Source: Trogon surrucura (Eukaryota > Chordata > Aves > Trogoniformes > Trogonidae). From it: a stretch of DNA of 64,000 nucleotides. The translations under genes were made by a program, and so were the position numbers. This document shows positions 20,173 through 32,600 of this stretch, piece by piece (within the stretch, counting starts at the first letter, position 1; each line of letters begins with the position of its first letter). The notes beneath the pieces were generated by a model that saw only the letters and a program-made list of their open reading frames with translations, had not been told where the DNA came from and did not search any database. The stretch is from NCBI GenBank assembly GCA_020746105.1, contig CM036626.1:10062001-10126000 (forward strand), in the 5' to 3' direction.

Positions 20173-23100
20173 CATCCAGCCCTAACACATAACTTCACGG
20201 TGACCCTCCCCTCATTTACCCATGCTGCTCTAGGTTATCGAGGTCAAAATTAGTGAGGTTTAACACATGAAATTGAATCACACACAGTATATCCAAATGA
20301 GCGGAGACTGGGGGACAAGACACATAAACAGGTCATATCAGGACAAAACTGAAAAATGTATAACAAATTTAATCTCCCTCACTCCTCATTTGCTTTAACC
20401 ACCAGATATTCTCCATTTAAGTATGTGCTACCTTCTATGAGATTTACATTAAACCTGAAGTACCCAGGGACACAATCGCAGCACAGAAAGGTCACAGGAG
20501 AAATATACTTTTGCCTTGGCACCCTGTGTCTGGTAAAAGATATAAAAAGAACTAAAAATCCTGTGATGACAACTTAGGTTCGGGCACCCTAACTAAGAGC
20601 TCAAAATCTCACTTTTTCCCTTGTATTAAAGCAAGTGGCTTCACAAAGACTCAAACCATAGATTATCTTCTGAGTTACTGTGATGTGACTATGAAGCTTT
20701 CTCATCAGGCCGCCAGTGGGGGGAAGAACAAAAAAATCTTTCTGAATCAGGCCCTTATCATTTATACCACATTACAATCCAAAATGAAAAATGACTTGCT
20801 CCAGATTTGACAGAATAAAGCATCTTGAGATGCCACAGAAGTACCAATTTTCAATAAAGACATTAAACCTAAGCTTCAAAAAAAAGGGAATAATTACATC
20901 GTTTTTTTTGCTTTGAGTTCTAATGTTAAAAGTGTCAATTTATAAAACTAGGTGAACATCCACAATTCCTAAGCAGACTGCAGCTAATTAGGCCCCTTTT
21001 GATCTTTTATTTTGCCTAGAAGCTTATTTAACAACTTTACACAAAACTCGAGGTTTTGACACGCTAGTGGACTGGGGGAGGGGGGAAGACCACAGAAAAG
21101 AAAAATTTTTTCTGCTGCTTGCTAAGGTAGGAGGCTCATCACTTCCTCAAGCACACACATGCTGTCAGCAAACCTGGGAAACTTTCTAGTGATGAGAGCA
21201 ACTGCCTCTTATTTGAGCTGTCTGGATGGAGACATGACAGACAACAAAATATTAAAAACTAAATCAAAGCACAAACAGACTTGTTACTAATGCTCCAGCT
21301 TTATACACACAGTTTCTGTGCGTGAATTACTGTTTTCAGTGAAGGATGACAACACAGAAGACTAAACATCACGTCTCCAGGGCAATGGGATGTGCTGCTT
21401 TTAACTGCCACTGCAAATAAACTGGGCAATGGCTCTGTAGCATTCTTCAAAACAACTGTGCGGTGCAGAGAGAAGAGTTTCCTACCTGCACAGCATCCAC
21501 TTGCATTGCAGAGGGCTGTCCAACAGGGTCTGGTTGGAGTGGGACAGGCAGAGCTGGTCACAGAAGCAGAGCCCACACTGTGCTATGGTGCACCAAACGA
21601 ATCTTTGAGTGAGTTGACTTCATCTTGGGGCTGCAGAGGGGACTAGACAATTTCTCCCGGTCCCTTCCAGGCCTCCTTCCCATGAAGGACTGACATTAAA
21701 ATAACAGATGACACAAAAGCCACCAGGCCTTCGGCACTTGTCATTTCTGTGACTACATCACAACTTTTCTCTCCTCTCTGGAACAGGAGACACACACCTC
21801 CATGTACCTCAGGAACTCACCACAGCAGTGGATTGTTAAGGGCAAAAAGCTCCTTGCCCTGTCCTTAAACAAAACAACATTATTAGACTTGAAGGACCCA
21901 GGCTGCTGGGCTCAAATACACAGACTCTGAGGACCAGGAAGCCAGAGTGATCCAGGAATGACTAATTACAGCCTGGGAAAGCAGTGATTTATTTCTGGAC
22001 CTGGAAGATTATTTTTGTGCTATATCATTGCTTCATCCTGTGTAATAAAGCATAGGGGACTTTATCAAATTTATCAACTGCTGGGCAGTAAAGGGGTGTT
22101 CCACACAATCTCAAAGGGAATGCCTTTAGTTGCCTTTGGACTTCCTGCAAACATGGATGGGCAGGAACAGCACGGGGTTGGGTCCTGCCCCAGCCAGAGG
22201 GCAACACCTAGAAACCCGAAGTCCTGTGTAAATTGGCTTTTAGACGGTTTGGAAAAGAGGGCAGTACTGCTGGCTTGTGGCCCATTACACTAAATAACAT
22301 CTAGAGTCAAACGTAACTATGTGAAGGTCAGATGTGTGCTGCTAGATTGTTGCCTGGCACACATGAGCAAAACCTCAGCTTGTTCGTGAAGAATGGAGAA
22401 CATCCGTACCCTTTCACTGGGAAGCAGCAGAAATACCAGCACACAGGAGTTTCTAAAGCCCTTTAAGGCCCTGTGACAAAGCTGTTTAGAGACAGCAGTG
22501 ATGCTGCACAGGGGTTGAGAAACAGCCAGAAGCAAGTAGGAACAGCCAAGAGGCCAGCCAGCCCCTCTCCTCTTTTTCTCTCCAGAGTAAAAGAGCTGAT
22601 ACCAACATCCTCCCCCCACAACACAACTGCAAAAGGAGATTATTCCCATTGTGGATAATCCTCACCCTGCCTGGGCATCCCACTGGATGTCTTCACAGTC
22701 CTTGATAGACAATGACAGTTTTGCAGCATCCACCTATGTTACAGTATTCCTCCCACTCCCCTGGCTGAGGGATAGCCCTGAAAGCACGAAGCCAGGCTAG
22801 GAAGGAGGGCACAGAGAAGGAAGAGTGACAGAGGAAAGAGAGCGGGTGGAAGGAATGAGCTGCTCCAAACAGCACAGCTGCATCTGCAGTAACATGCTCC
22901 TGTCTGCAACCAGTTCCCATCAAACAGGCAGCTGGATTGATTTGAAATAACTATAATGATCTGGATTTACTGATGCAGCTGTGTTAATCTCTGACAGTGA
23001 TAAACCTGAGATCTGGTCTAAACCTCAGCCCAATGCTAGTAACAACGCTGCAATCCCACCTTGTTACCACTTACTCTTAACCATCTTCAGTCTTACGGTG

Positions 23101-24114
23101 GGAAAAGCCTGAGTTTACCTGAAAACCAAGTTTATCTAAGATTTCTTCTTCAAGCCAGAATAAGCATGCTGACAGCTTTCAACCCCCACTGAACTGTTAC
23201 AGCCTCCCCACAACCATCCTACGTAACCATGTGCCCACCCAGAGGATCCCAACTACAGCGCTGGGCTGTGCTCCGACTCCCCCACTCCAGACTCAAAACC
23301 ATTACGAAAGCTTAAACCATTGCTTTCAGTTTCCTGAAAAAATGGTTTTCCTCACCCGGTTCAGAGGCCATCCTAGCTTGCAACTTCAATTCTTTTTCTC
23401 CTCGCTCTCCTTTGGCTGCATCAGCTGAACGGGGCTTCAGCAGAGGCAGGGAAGGCGGAAGCGATCACGGGCAGCACCTACGACAGAAGCAGAGATCTTT
23501 CACCCCTCATGCGGCACATCGCAACATTAATGATTTCAAAGAAAACCATTTGCAAAGCTAAAAGGCTTAATGTAGTAGCAAAAATCAATACTGTGCTCAA
23601 GAAAATCCCCTGATGCTGGGGACTTTAAAGCATCGTTCAGGTAGACAGCACTGGGGCGTCCCTCCAGTAACAGTGGCCTGGCAGACTATTAGGGAGGGGA
23701 GGCTGCTTTAATTTATTCTCATTGTCATTCCAATATAGATCTTTCCTTTCCAAATGGCATTTGTACCTTTATACTGCAACCTGGGTTCATAAATAGAATA
23801 AGTCCTAAAAGCTAGGATCAATATATCCCACATCCCCTTTCAGATGCAAGGCAGAGAGAGCACAGCAAAAAGGAGAGGGCCAAATGCTCTGCTGGCATAA
23901 ACAGCAAGCTCCTGGACACTGCAGTTTTGCCACCTAAAATAGGAGTTCAAGTATGGTCTCAAAGTTGGTTAAATAAATTAAAGAAATAAAGACTAGTCAC
24001 CCTTACATGCCCAGAGCAGCTTTATGCAAATAAATTCAAGCCACTTCCAGATGTTAATAATTTATCACATATCATTACTAATAATACTGGTAAACAGTAC
24101 TGTTCGGCTGCAGA
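20173..24114. other. Noncoding stretch, no gene seen
   Basis: Only unsupported short ORFs are present. A possible eroded CR1 end at 21634-21680 is listed separately. 20720-21060 is AT-rich. Confidence 0.4.
21634..21680 (+). mobile_element. Possible eroded CR1 3' end
   Basis: AGGGGACTAGACAATTTCTC followed by CCGGTCCCTTCCAGGCCTC resembles the CR1 terminus (GGGATTGGACTAGATGATCT, GAGGTCCCTTCCAACCC) at roughly three quarters of positions. The terminal octamer repeats are missing. It is short and could be chance. Confidence 0.35.
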
Positions 24115-24190
24115 AAGTCGAGATGAGCTACCCAAGGTGACAAGGCAGAGACAGGACCCAGCTCACCTGCCTCCTGCCCATGCCATCACT
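24115..24190 (-). mobile_element. MIR-type SINE fragment, reverse orientation
   Basis: TACCCAAGGTGACAAGGCAG, then AGACAGGACCCAGCTCACCT, GCCTCCTGCCCA, fits the inverted MIR body (GCCCAAGGTCACACAGC, AGAACCCAGGTCTCCTGACTC). The strong minus-strand donor inside it (GGCAG|GTGAGC) is therefore probably repeat-derived. Confidence 0.45.
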
Positions 24191-25404
24191 GGCACAGAAG
24201 CATCCCTCCTCCTTTCCCAACATTCTGTGATTCCCAAACATCTGAGAAGTGTAAGTAATTTGCCTGGAGCTATCCACAGGCAAACCAGCAGACATAAAGG
24301 CTCCTGCCTGCAAAGGTAAATGCTGCTTGAAGGTGCAAAAGTAGTTCTGTGAATCCATGGAAATGCTGATCCCTGGTTTCAGAAGAGAACTTCAAATCCT
24401 GGGAGTCTTGTCTGTCTCTCTTTAAGAAAGGATTATTCCCAAGGTTTGTTTGGTTTTGTATGCCAGACTCCTGCCCTCCGAGTAGAGGTGGGGCATAGGA
24501 AGGCATTTCCCTGCCTTGGCCACAGTGGGCTTGAAAATCTTCCTAAAAGAAGGAAGCTTAATAAACAACAGCAAACAGTCCAACAGGCTCCCAATAAACA
24601 AGAAGCAGAAGGAAGTGGGTCAAAAAAACCACCACCACCCTAAAAAATACTAGAGAGAAGATTTTGAAAAAGCAACCTGTCAGTTTTTCATTTTGCCTCT
24701 ATATGTCAATGAAACTTGAAAGAATTTGCATGTGTGGGGAAATTCCACAATAAAAACTGGTCCATGGATGCAGGCCTCACGCAACTTCAAGGGTCAAACA
24801 TGAACTAGCTACAGACAGTGGAATGATGTTCATGTATATAAGACAATCTCCTAAAGTTGCAGGGACAAGTGACAGGTTAGTGCACAGAGTTACGAAATGC
24901 ATGGGTCACCCCTGGGTGCTCTGAGGTGTCCCTGTATGCCAGGATCATTCATGCATCCTTAGTGTGCAGCAGGCACATAAACTTGTCTGTAATTTGGTGG
25001 GTTTTTTTATCTGATTGATATGAACTGCTCAATTTAACATTATCCTAAGGGACAGAGATGTTCTCTGCTTCTATTATATACACTTTCCAGATCCATATAG
25101 CTCTATTCTGCAACAAAGAAATCCTCAGGGATTCCAATTTTTAAATGAAAAGCCTAAGGAAATGAAAAACAAACCCTCTCCTGCCACCTACTCAACAAGC
25201 ACATGCAACCCTACCAAAATACACTGCTGCTAATGCTTTGCAGCAACACTTGCTCAACACCAAACAAAAGCACGTATAAGTCACCAAGTCAGTTGTTAAA
25301 ATCAGATCTAGTATGTCAAAATATTTCAGCTTCACCCAAACACTCTTAGTTAGTGCTAAATATTCATTCCGTCTCTTGATCCTTCTGCCAGGCAAGCCAG
25401 ATTT

Positions 25405-25470
25405 CCTCCTAGAAAACAAAGTTAAGTAACGTGTCTAAGATCACAGAGGAATGCAGCCTGAACCAAAATA
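25405..25470 (-). mobile_element. MIR-type SINE fragment, reverse orientation
   Basis: GTTAAGTAACGTGTCTAAGA, then TCACAGAGGAATGCAGCCTGAACC, fits the inverted MIR core (GTTAAGTGACTTGCCCAAGG, TCACACAGC) with moderate divergence. Confidence 0.5.
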
Positions 25471-28400
25471 ATAACTAACACATCTCATCCCTCAGTCTGT
25501 CTTCCTCCAAAGAATGAGGCTCCACTCCTTCCACTTGAGTACATTTCACCTTGGCTTTTATCCACTGCTTATGCCTCTTATTTCCCCTCTCCTAGAATCC
25601 CAGTATATCTGCATGTTGCTAACCCAGCTCCTGCAAAGCAAACAGCGGAAGAAAGGCATCTCATCCACTTACTCATAGAACAGCTGAGGCAGCCTGGGAC
25701 AGCGTGTGGCCATGTGTCCCCTGGGGCTCTCAAGGTGACTCGAGGAGTACCCACCATTCCCACAGGGAAGCCCCTTTCTGTAGCAAACTCACTCTCCCTG
25801 ATACTTCAGAGAGCAGCTGCTTTAGCACTTTAGCACTGTGGCTGGAGTCTTCAGTCCTGGCTCACGGCACTGTCTCCTGGGTTTCATCCAGTCCCTCAAC
25901 CCTTCCACCCGTTCTTTGGAGCCAAGATGCACCAAGGAGCATCAGGACACGTTTACAAAGCGATGGCTGAGAGTTTGCCTAGAGATCTCTATGAGCACAA
26001 CGATTTTTGGGTTTTAGAAGAGAAATGCCTACAGGGCTGCATTTAGGAAAACGGTGAAGAAACATCTGTGTACGCACAACAGCAGCACAGGCACAAGCTG
26101 CAGCTGTGAAGCATCTCTAACTTGGCTGATGCTGTCTGCTAACTGCTGGCATAAGTACAGTAACAGCGTTGCACATATGGCAGGCTGTTTAATTTTAGAA
26201 ATCAAAACTATCAAGTGATTCGGTTAGTCATCCTTCCTCAATTCGGGACCAATACAACAGTACCAGAGGCGGTGGTCATAACCAACACGGTTTGCGAGAG
26301 AGAAAGAGAGCGCAAGAGCGTGCTCCTGCGGCAGCTGGGAACACCAGAAACCCCATCTTGCTCTGCCCAGCCTTGCTTTTCAAAGCAGGATTAGACAAAA
26401 TGAAAAACCTCACAACTTAAAAACAGCCTTCAAATGAAAACCAAGTGCCCACAGATCTGCATGCCTGTACACGCACAGGCTGCAACACGCTCTGAATGCG
26501 GCGTAGCAGAACCGCTGCCCTGCACACACGCAAGAGGTGAGATGAAAATAACGTTGTGTCAATTGGCCACTGGAAGCGGAGTACATTCCAATCACAGTCA
26601 GGGATCTGAATTTCCCAAGGGAAGCCAACAAAGAGGGAAATGGAAGCCTCGTTCAGCCAGCACAGCTGCCACGGTACGAACACATCTGGGTCAGGAGTAA
26701 GAGTGAGCCTTGTGCTTGGACATTGCACAGATCCTGATCACCAGTTGACCGAGTCCTGCTGTGCTCGGCAGCCCAGCCTGTGCCAACACTCACGCACCCT
26801 CCCCTCGATGGGAGAGGCCTCGATGCATTGCAGGAGCAGCAGCTTCCACCACAGAGCCCCACAGCTTATCCTCAGATGCAGCTCCAGTCGCGTCAGGAGG
26901 ATGCAACCCTGCAAAACCCATCGGTATCTTTCCCTTCCAGTGAAAACCAACGAATGAAGAAAGCAAACAAGTCATGGAGGGATTTTCTGTTTCTCTAGAC
27001 AAACACACTAAGAGCAGTTCAAAAGAGGCTAATTAAATTCCAAAATCCCTGTGCAAATACATTAATAATGATTTTGAAATGAGCAGTTAACCAAGGAAGT
27101 TTTCAAGGTGGGAAGTGTTTGATACAGAAGAGCACGTGAAGAAGAGCCACGTTAGAGACAATCTCTCTGGCTAGCACACGCGTTCGGGGGAGCTGGCAAA
27201 AGCAAATGCTCCCGGCCCCAGGAACAGCAGTGTCCCCAGGCTGCAGGGGGCAGAGAAGGCAACCCCCTTCCTTCCCAGTCACTGGGAAGCCAAGCGAGCA
27301 CCAAATGACACGGCCGTAAGCCTGAACGATCACTGCGCAGCCCCACGGAAGAGCTCTTCTGACATATTTCCAGGATGGAGGAAAAGCGTAAGACTTATTT
27401 TTCTCTCCTGCCGTCACTACAGGAAATTTTCAAACACCAGATAAATCTTCCTCTTTCACACAATCCTAGTCAAATCAGAGAAAAAAAAAAAATCAGTTGC
27501 CTGTAATCGATGTGTAACAATTACTTGTAGAGAAAGGGTTGTCCCACAGTCACAAAGACCTTTTGCCTTATTTTTCTTGTTTCTGCAACTTCCGTCAATA
27601 ACTGCAGTGATGGAAAATGTGAATGAAATACCATTCTAACAGGAACCAGAGTCTAACTCCCTGTGCATGAAGCACAAAATGATGAAAACCGGATAATTTC
27701 TTACAATTGCTCATGATGGGGTGGAAAAATCTGACATTGTTACATGGTCTCCACTCTCACGGTTCGTGGAACCTCCCAATTTTAAATGGCATCCTTTTCA
27801 CAAGCAAGAAGGGCAACAGTGCCATTTTTCACTTAATGATGGCAAACCAAAACCCATAGAGAAGAAATGATGCACCCTCGTGAAGTCTTTGGCAGAGCAA
27901 GGAATTAAACACACTGGCTGAGGCCCTGCAAACCCGACTGCCCCATCTTAGTCAAATCTTGTGGTCAGGAGATTACCTCTCTTATTTTTTTCCCCTATTC
28001 TCCTTTCCCTTATTCTCGGCATGTCCTTGCTCACTCAAATACAATCACATTTTTTTAAGGCAAGATCTCATGAGATACTGATTCATATGCTTGCTAAAAT
28101 CCACATCCATTATACCTCTCTTTTTGCTTTCATTCACTAATTTTATTGTCCTATAAAATAAAAGATTTTCTGATGAGATATTGACCATGCCACCACTACT
28201 GCTAAAGGCATCCAGCTGCCATCATCTTCCGGAAACATATTTGTTTAGTTCATAAATTCTAGTTTTGATATTTTTCTAAATACAAAAATTAAACATACAA
28301 GATAATAAATTCTACTATTATTTTCATTTGCATTTGAAAAATAGAACTGCAGTTATCTCCCCAGCCCTGAAATACCTCTTTTAAAGAGCAGTCAGCAGTC

Positions 28401-29483
28401 TGATAACTTTAGATAAACCATCTAATTTCCAGAAGGAGCCTTGTCTGTACACACATAGAAGTCATAGTCCACTGGGTGCTCTCCTCTCCAAATGCTCCCT
28501 TTTGGGAAGTAGAGGTTTTGGGTGTGGAACTGGCAGCCTCTGCTTTCTGCATCACAAAGTCGTCTCATTCAAAATTCAAGAATCACTTTCATGATCCATA
28601 GCAAACTGTATTTGTTACTTGCCTCAACAGCAATCTCACTATGCTGTTGTAGTTTCAATAGCTAGAAGAGGCCCAACAATTGTTTTACCACTGAATCATT
28701 TGTAGGAAACTAAGAGAGAACGTGGAAATAAAGATAGACTAAAAATGACCAGGAACTGTGAGGAACTGATGCGGGAGGGAAAACAGTGAAAGAGTGAAAA
28801 AGCTTTACACCTTTGACTCATGTTTAAATGCTCCAAGAAATGACAGTTATTTAGAGGTAAATCTAATCGGTAGAACCAGACGAGAAGGAAGTTAACTGCA
28901 ATATTCACCTAGGCCACCAGGAAAAGCCTCCAAGCCATTCAATTTGTTATGCTGCGGTGAATCCTGCCTAGGAAAGGGATAGAATTCACATTTAAAAGCA
29001 GTTCAGATAAAATGAATCAGGAGTGTGCTTGCCTTACGTGAGTGCACATAAGTTACCTTTAATCTAGCTAAGACCCGCACCCTGATGGCAGCAAAGACAC
29101 AGACACACTACATCAGCGCAAGCTGTCCAGCTCCATCTCCACGACTTCAGACAGAAGCAGCCCTTGCTGACACACATTTCTGAGAGAGCTGTGTAAGGAA
29201 ACGCACGAAAGAATCGAGATGTCCAGAGATGGCAGAACAACTCCAGGATGTCAAACTTTATCTCTTTGCAACCACGCGATGCACTTCCACACTTGCCCAA
29301 GGGCTGAGGCTGCAGAACAGGCCAAGGAGCACTCCCACGACACGCAGCACGGCCGCTCCCACGCAGGCTGCTCCTGTTCTCTTGCCAACTTTCACACGGG
29401 TCAGCCAGCCTTTTTGCACAACTGCTGTGGCACTCGTGTGTCCTGCTAACATGGAGCTGCTGATATCTGACCAGGACAGACAG
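25471..29483. other. Noncoding stretch, no gene seen
   Basis: 26400-27420 is comparatively GC-rich and has many overlapping ORFs on both strands. None has splice support, so they look like chance. 28100-28330 is AT-rich. Confidence 0.4.
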
Positions 29484-29636
29484 GAGTCTCCTTCTCTGGA
29501 GACATTCAAAACCCACCTGGACTTGTTCCTGTGCGCTCTGCTGTAGGTGGTCCTGCTCTGGCAGGGGGTTTGGACTAGATGATCTTTGAGGTCCCTTCCA
29601 ACCTCTAACACTCTGTGATTCCGTGTGATTCTGTGA
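29484..29636 (+). mobile_element. CR1 retrotransposon 3' end (5'-truncated)
   Basis: GAGTCTCCTTCTCTGGAGAC starts a clear CR1 3' segment encoding the last residues of ORF2 ([19 protein letters not shown], stop). It continues through TGGACTAGATGATCTTTGAG and GTCCCTTCCAACC into degenerate octamer repeats (TGTGATTCCGTGTGATTCTG). Severe 5' truncation is typical of CR1. Codon changes compared with the copy at 35.6 kb indicate a separate, somewhat older insertion. Confidence 0.88.
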
Positions 29637-32600
29637 CAGTCACCAGGTGAAGGGCTTGCACGAGGGCCCCTCGCAGGGCACACACGCGGTCCCTTGCCCT
29701 GCCAGTGTAGGGTTCAGAGATCCTCCGCAGGCAGCAGCCCTGGCTGGTAAGCACAGCAGCTCACCACCAGTGATGTGGGCTGGGCAGCACAATTTCTGAA
29801 GGCATGAATTTGTCATAATAGCAAATGGATGATTTTCCATTGCTATTGCTTCCTTTTGTCCTCCTAAAGCTCTTTAGAAACAGTCAGTATTACAAGTGCA
29901 TAGTAAGACACCATAAAACCTCCTGTCTGCAATCTAGGGACTACTCACCAAGAACTAAGTGCTCTTGGGCAAAATGTTGTCATATTTTTTTTTTGTATGT
30001 GCTTTTTTATGCATCATGAAATAATGATTTTACCATGCTGTTGTCACTGCAACTGAGAGTAGCGAGCTCATGAGGAGGAATGGTCACAGACTCAAGACCC
30101 TGACTGTAGAGATTTTACAGTCTTTTTCAAATCAATGACTATAGACATGCCAGGCTAATCCTGATTAGTAACAAACACCTCCACTGTGATTATATTGATA
30201 ATAACCACTTAAGGCTTTTTATGTCAGGTAGACCTCATTTCATTCCCACAGCTGTGTCTGATATTTTAGTCACTTCTTAATCCTTTTTCTCTCTTGTCCA
30301 TTACGTTCCACATAGTGGTACAATTAAGAAAAAAGAGAAAAAAGCTAGGAACTATTATCAGAATTGTAGACCCTCAACCACCACTGTTTCTCCCTCCAAC
30401 TGAGGTCCCTGTTCCTGTTGGCTCTCTCTTTTCCAAGCTGAGATTAGAACTGCTAAGACACCTTTTAAAAGCATCCTTGTTAGCACAAGTTCATTACATG
30501 TGACAGGTTTGAAACAAGCAAGCAAACAAACAAAAAGCCAAGGCTGGGTTGCTTGGAGAAAAGTGCTACAAAAACATTTCACTATGCAAGTGGTGAGACG
30601 ACAGCCAGCCCGGATGATCTAGCAGTATGGTAAGTATGCAAGCAATCAGATAAACACTGTGCGACAGCACTGGAAAGAGCTGGCACATGTAGAACATCAG
30701 TTATTTGGGAACAGAGACGGCTCCTCGGCTGTGCTAAGTAAGCCCATTTCCAAGACATCTTTTGTCATATGCAATACAACAACGTCAAACTCCAAGAAAC
30801 ATTTCATTTGTGTGCAACATACTGTAACCTGAAGGAACACAGAAGTCACTTTCACGAGACACTGAGTGTAAAGAAGTACCTGCTTTAACCAGCCATCTTT
30901 TTTGTCAGAAGAGGTAAACATCAAAGCTCAGACGTTTGAAGGTCAGCCAAGTTGGTCAGTGGGCCAGAGCAGGGCATCCTGGCTCCTATTCTCTGCTCAG
31001 AAGGGTGCTGGCTGATAGTCAAAACCAGGTGAACCAGCATCAAGATTTGTTCCTCATTCAACACTGACTCACTACTTCAACTTGAACAAGATGCTACACC
31101 ACACCTTCTCCATGTGGAAACGGTAGAATTTCCCCATTTTCCCATGCTTGTGTGACGGTGCAGCTGGTGCCCGTAAGTTACTTGAAGGTCATTGGCTCAA
31201 GGGTGCCAGACAAGAACAGAGTCTGACTGTTGTAATATGTCCTGGGTTTATTCTACACAGTGTTAAGAGCCTGGGTCAATGCATGTGAATTTTTTCCAGC
31301 ACTCCATGAGTTCTTCTGCATAGCAAAGTTAAAGCAAGCAAGCGAGAGAGAGACGTTCCCATTTCATTGGCTATGACTAGCTGCAATTAAAAACTATAAT
31401 TTATTACCCTGGATTACGAGTATAATTTCAATGCAGAGAATTAAGGTTTTCTTCTGAGATGGAAATAAAGATTAATTTTTAATTTCCTTTCTCACTGCAC
31501 ATTTAAGAGCAATGGACTCCATAGAAAACTACAGGTCAAAATAGTTTTATGGAGGAACGACAATGTTCCATTGCCGAATAATTTAATGCTCTTGCTGCCT
31601 TTTTAATATTTGACTGCAGCTCCCTCATGCGAAACAACAGCAGCAGACGCTATACACGTTTCCTGCAGCACTCAGGTCAGTGTGACTTTGAAACAACAAA
31701 GTTTTTGCTCCTTGGGACTTGAGCAGCTCCTGGAGTTCCCTGATGCAGGTAGCTGCCTTCCACGAGAAGGGCACCGGCAGCCCGTCCGTCAGGGCAGGCA
31801 GCTGGTCTGGGGATGGGAAGAGCAGAAATGAAAAGAAAGCCTGGGGGAAACAAAGGGCACCAGAGGGGAATGGGTGCACAGGAGGTGCATCCTACCTCAG
31901 ACACAGATGGGTATACTCAGACAAAGCAGGACAAGCACCTCCATCCAAAAAACGCTGCTGTAGGACAGTGGGACTCGGTGGTTTTGTCAGCAGACAGAAA
32001 GTGTTTTCCAGTTTCCACAGCAGGTCAGCAGAACGCAGGGAAAAAACTGCGAAGCACGAGGTCATGAATTCGTCCGGTCCCTGGCACCACGACTAGGTCA
32101 CCGCTTGCCAGAACTGCTTCTAGCCCCTGGAGAAAACAGTCTGGGAAAAGCTGGGAAAGTCACATCATTACACAGCACTTCTGAGCGACCTGTAAAAGAT
32201 AATTCGGTGCAGCAATGAGAAAGAAGAGAAGGTCTGTGTGCATCCATTCCTCCCAGAAAGAGCATCTCTCAGGATAAGATTTTTTGTGGCTGTTCACAGC
32301 AGGAAGGCACCATCACATGCCTTAGGCCCAATATTTGACCCTGGGCACCTGGCAGTGAATGGAAATGTCACTGAAATTCAGAAATGCTTTAAATCATTGC
32401 TCTGGTAGTAGCATTTAACAACAACAACAAAACAACAAAAAAACAAGCCTGCTAATGACTTGGATCTAAGTTAATTGAATAACCCTGTGCTGACAGAACT
32501 GCATCCTAGATGGCCTAATAATAGGCATTCCCATTGTAAGGTTTTTAAAATTTATTGGCATCTTATAACTGGTATCTCAGGTTATAAATGGAATTAGATG

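Noticed and set aside
25670..25760. Possible inverted CR1 near TCATAGAACAGCTGAGG
   Set aside because: Only the first few bases resemble an inverted CR1 end, and the GGAAGGGACCT core is absent.
29064..29516. 150-codon minus-strand ORF
   Set aside because: Its start lies in the antisense of a CR1 3' end, and the rest is unsupported.
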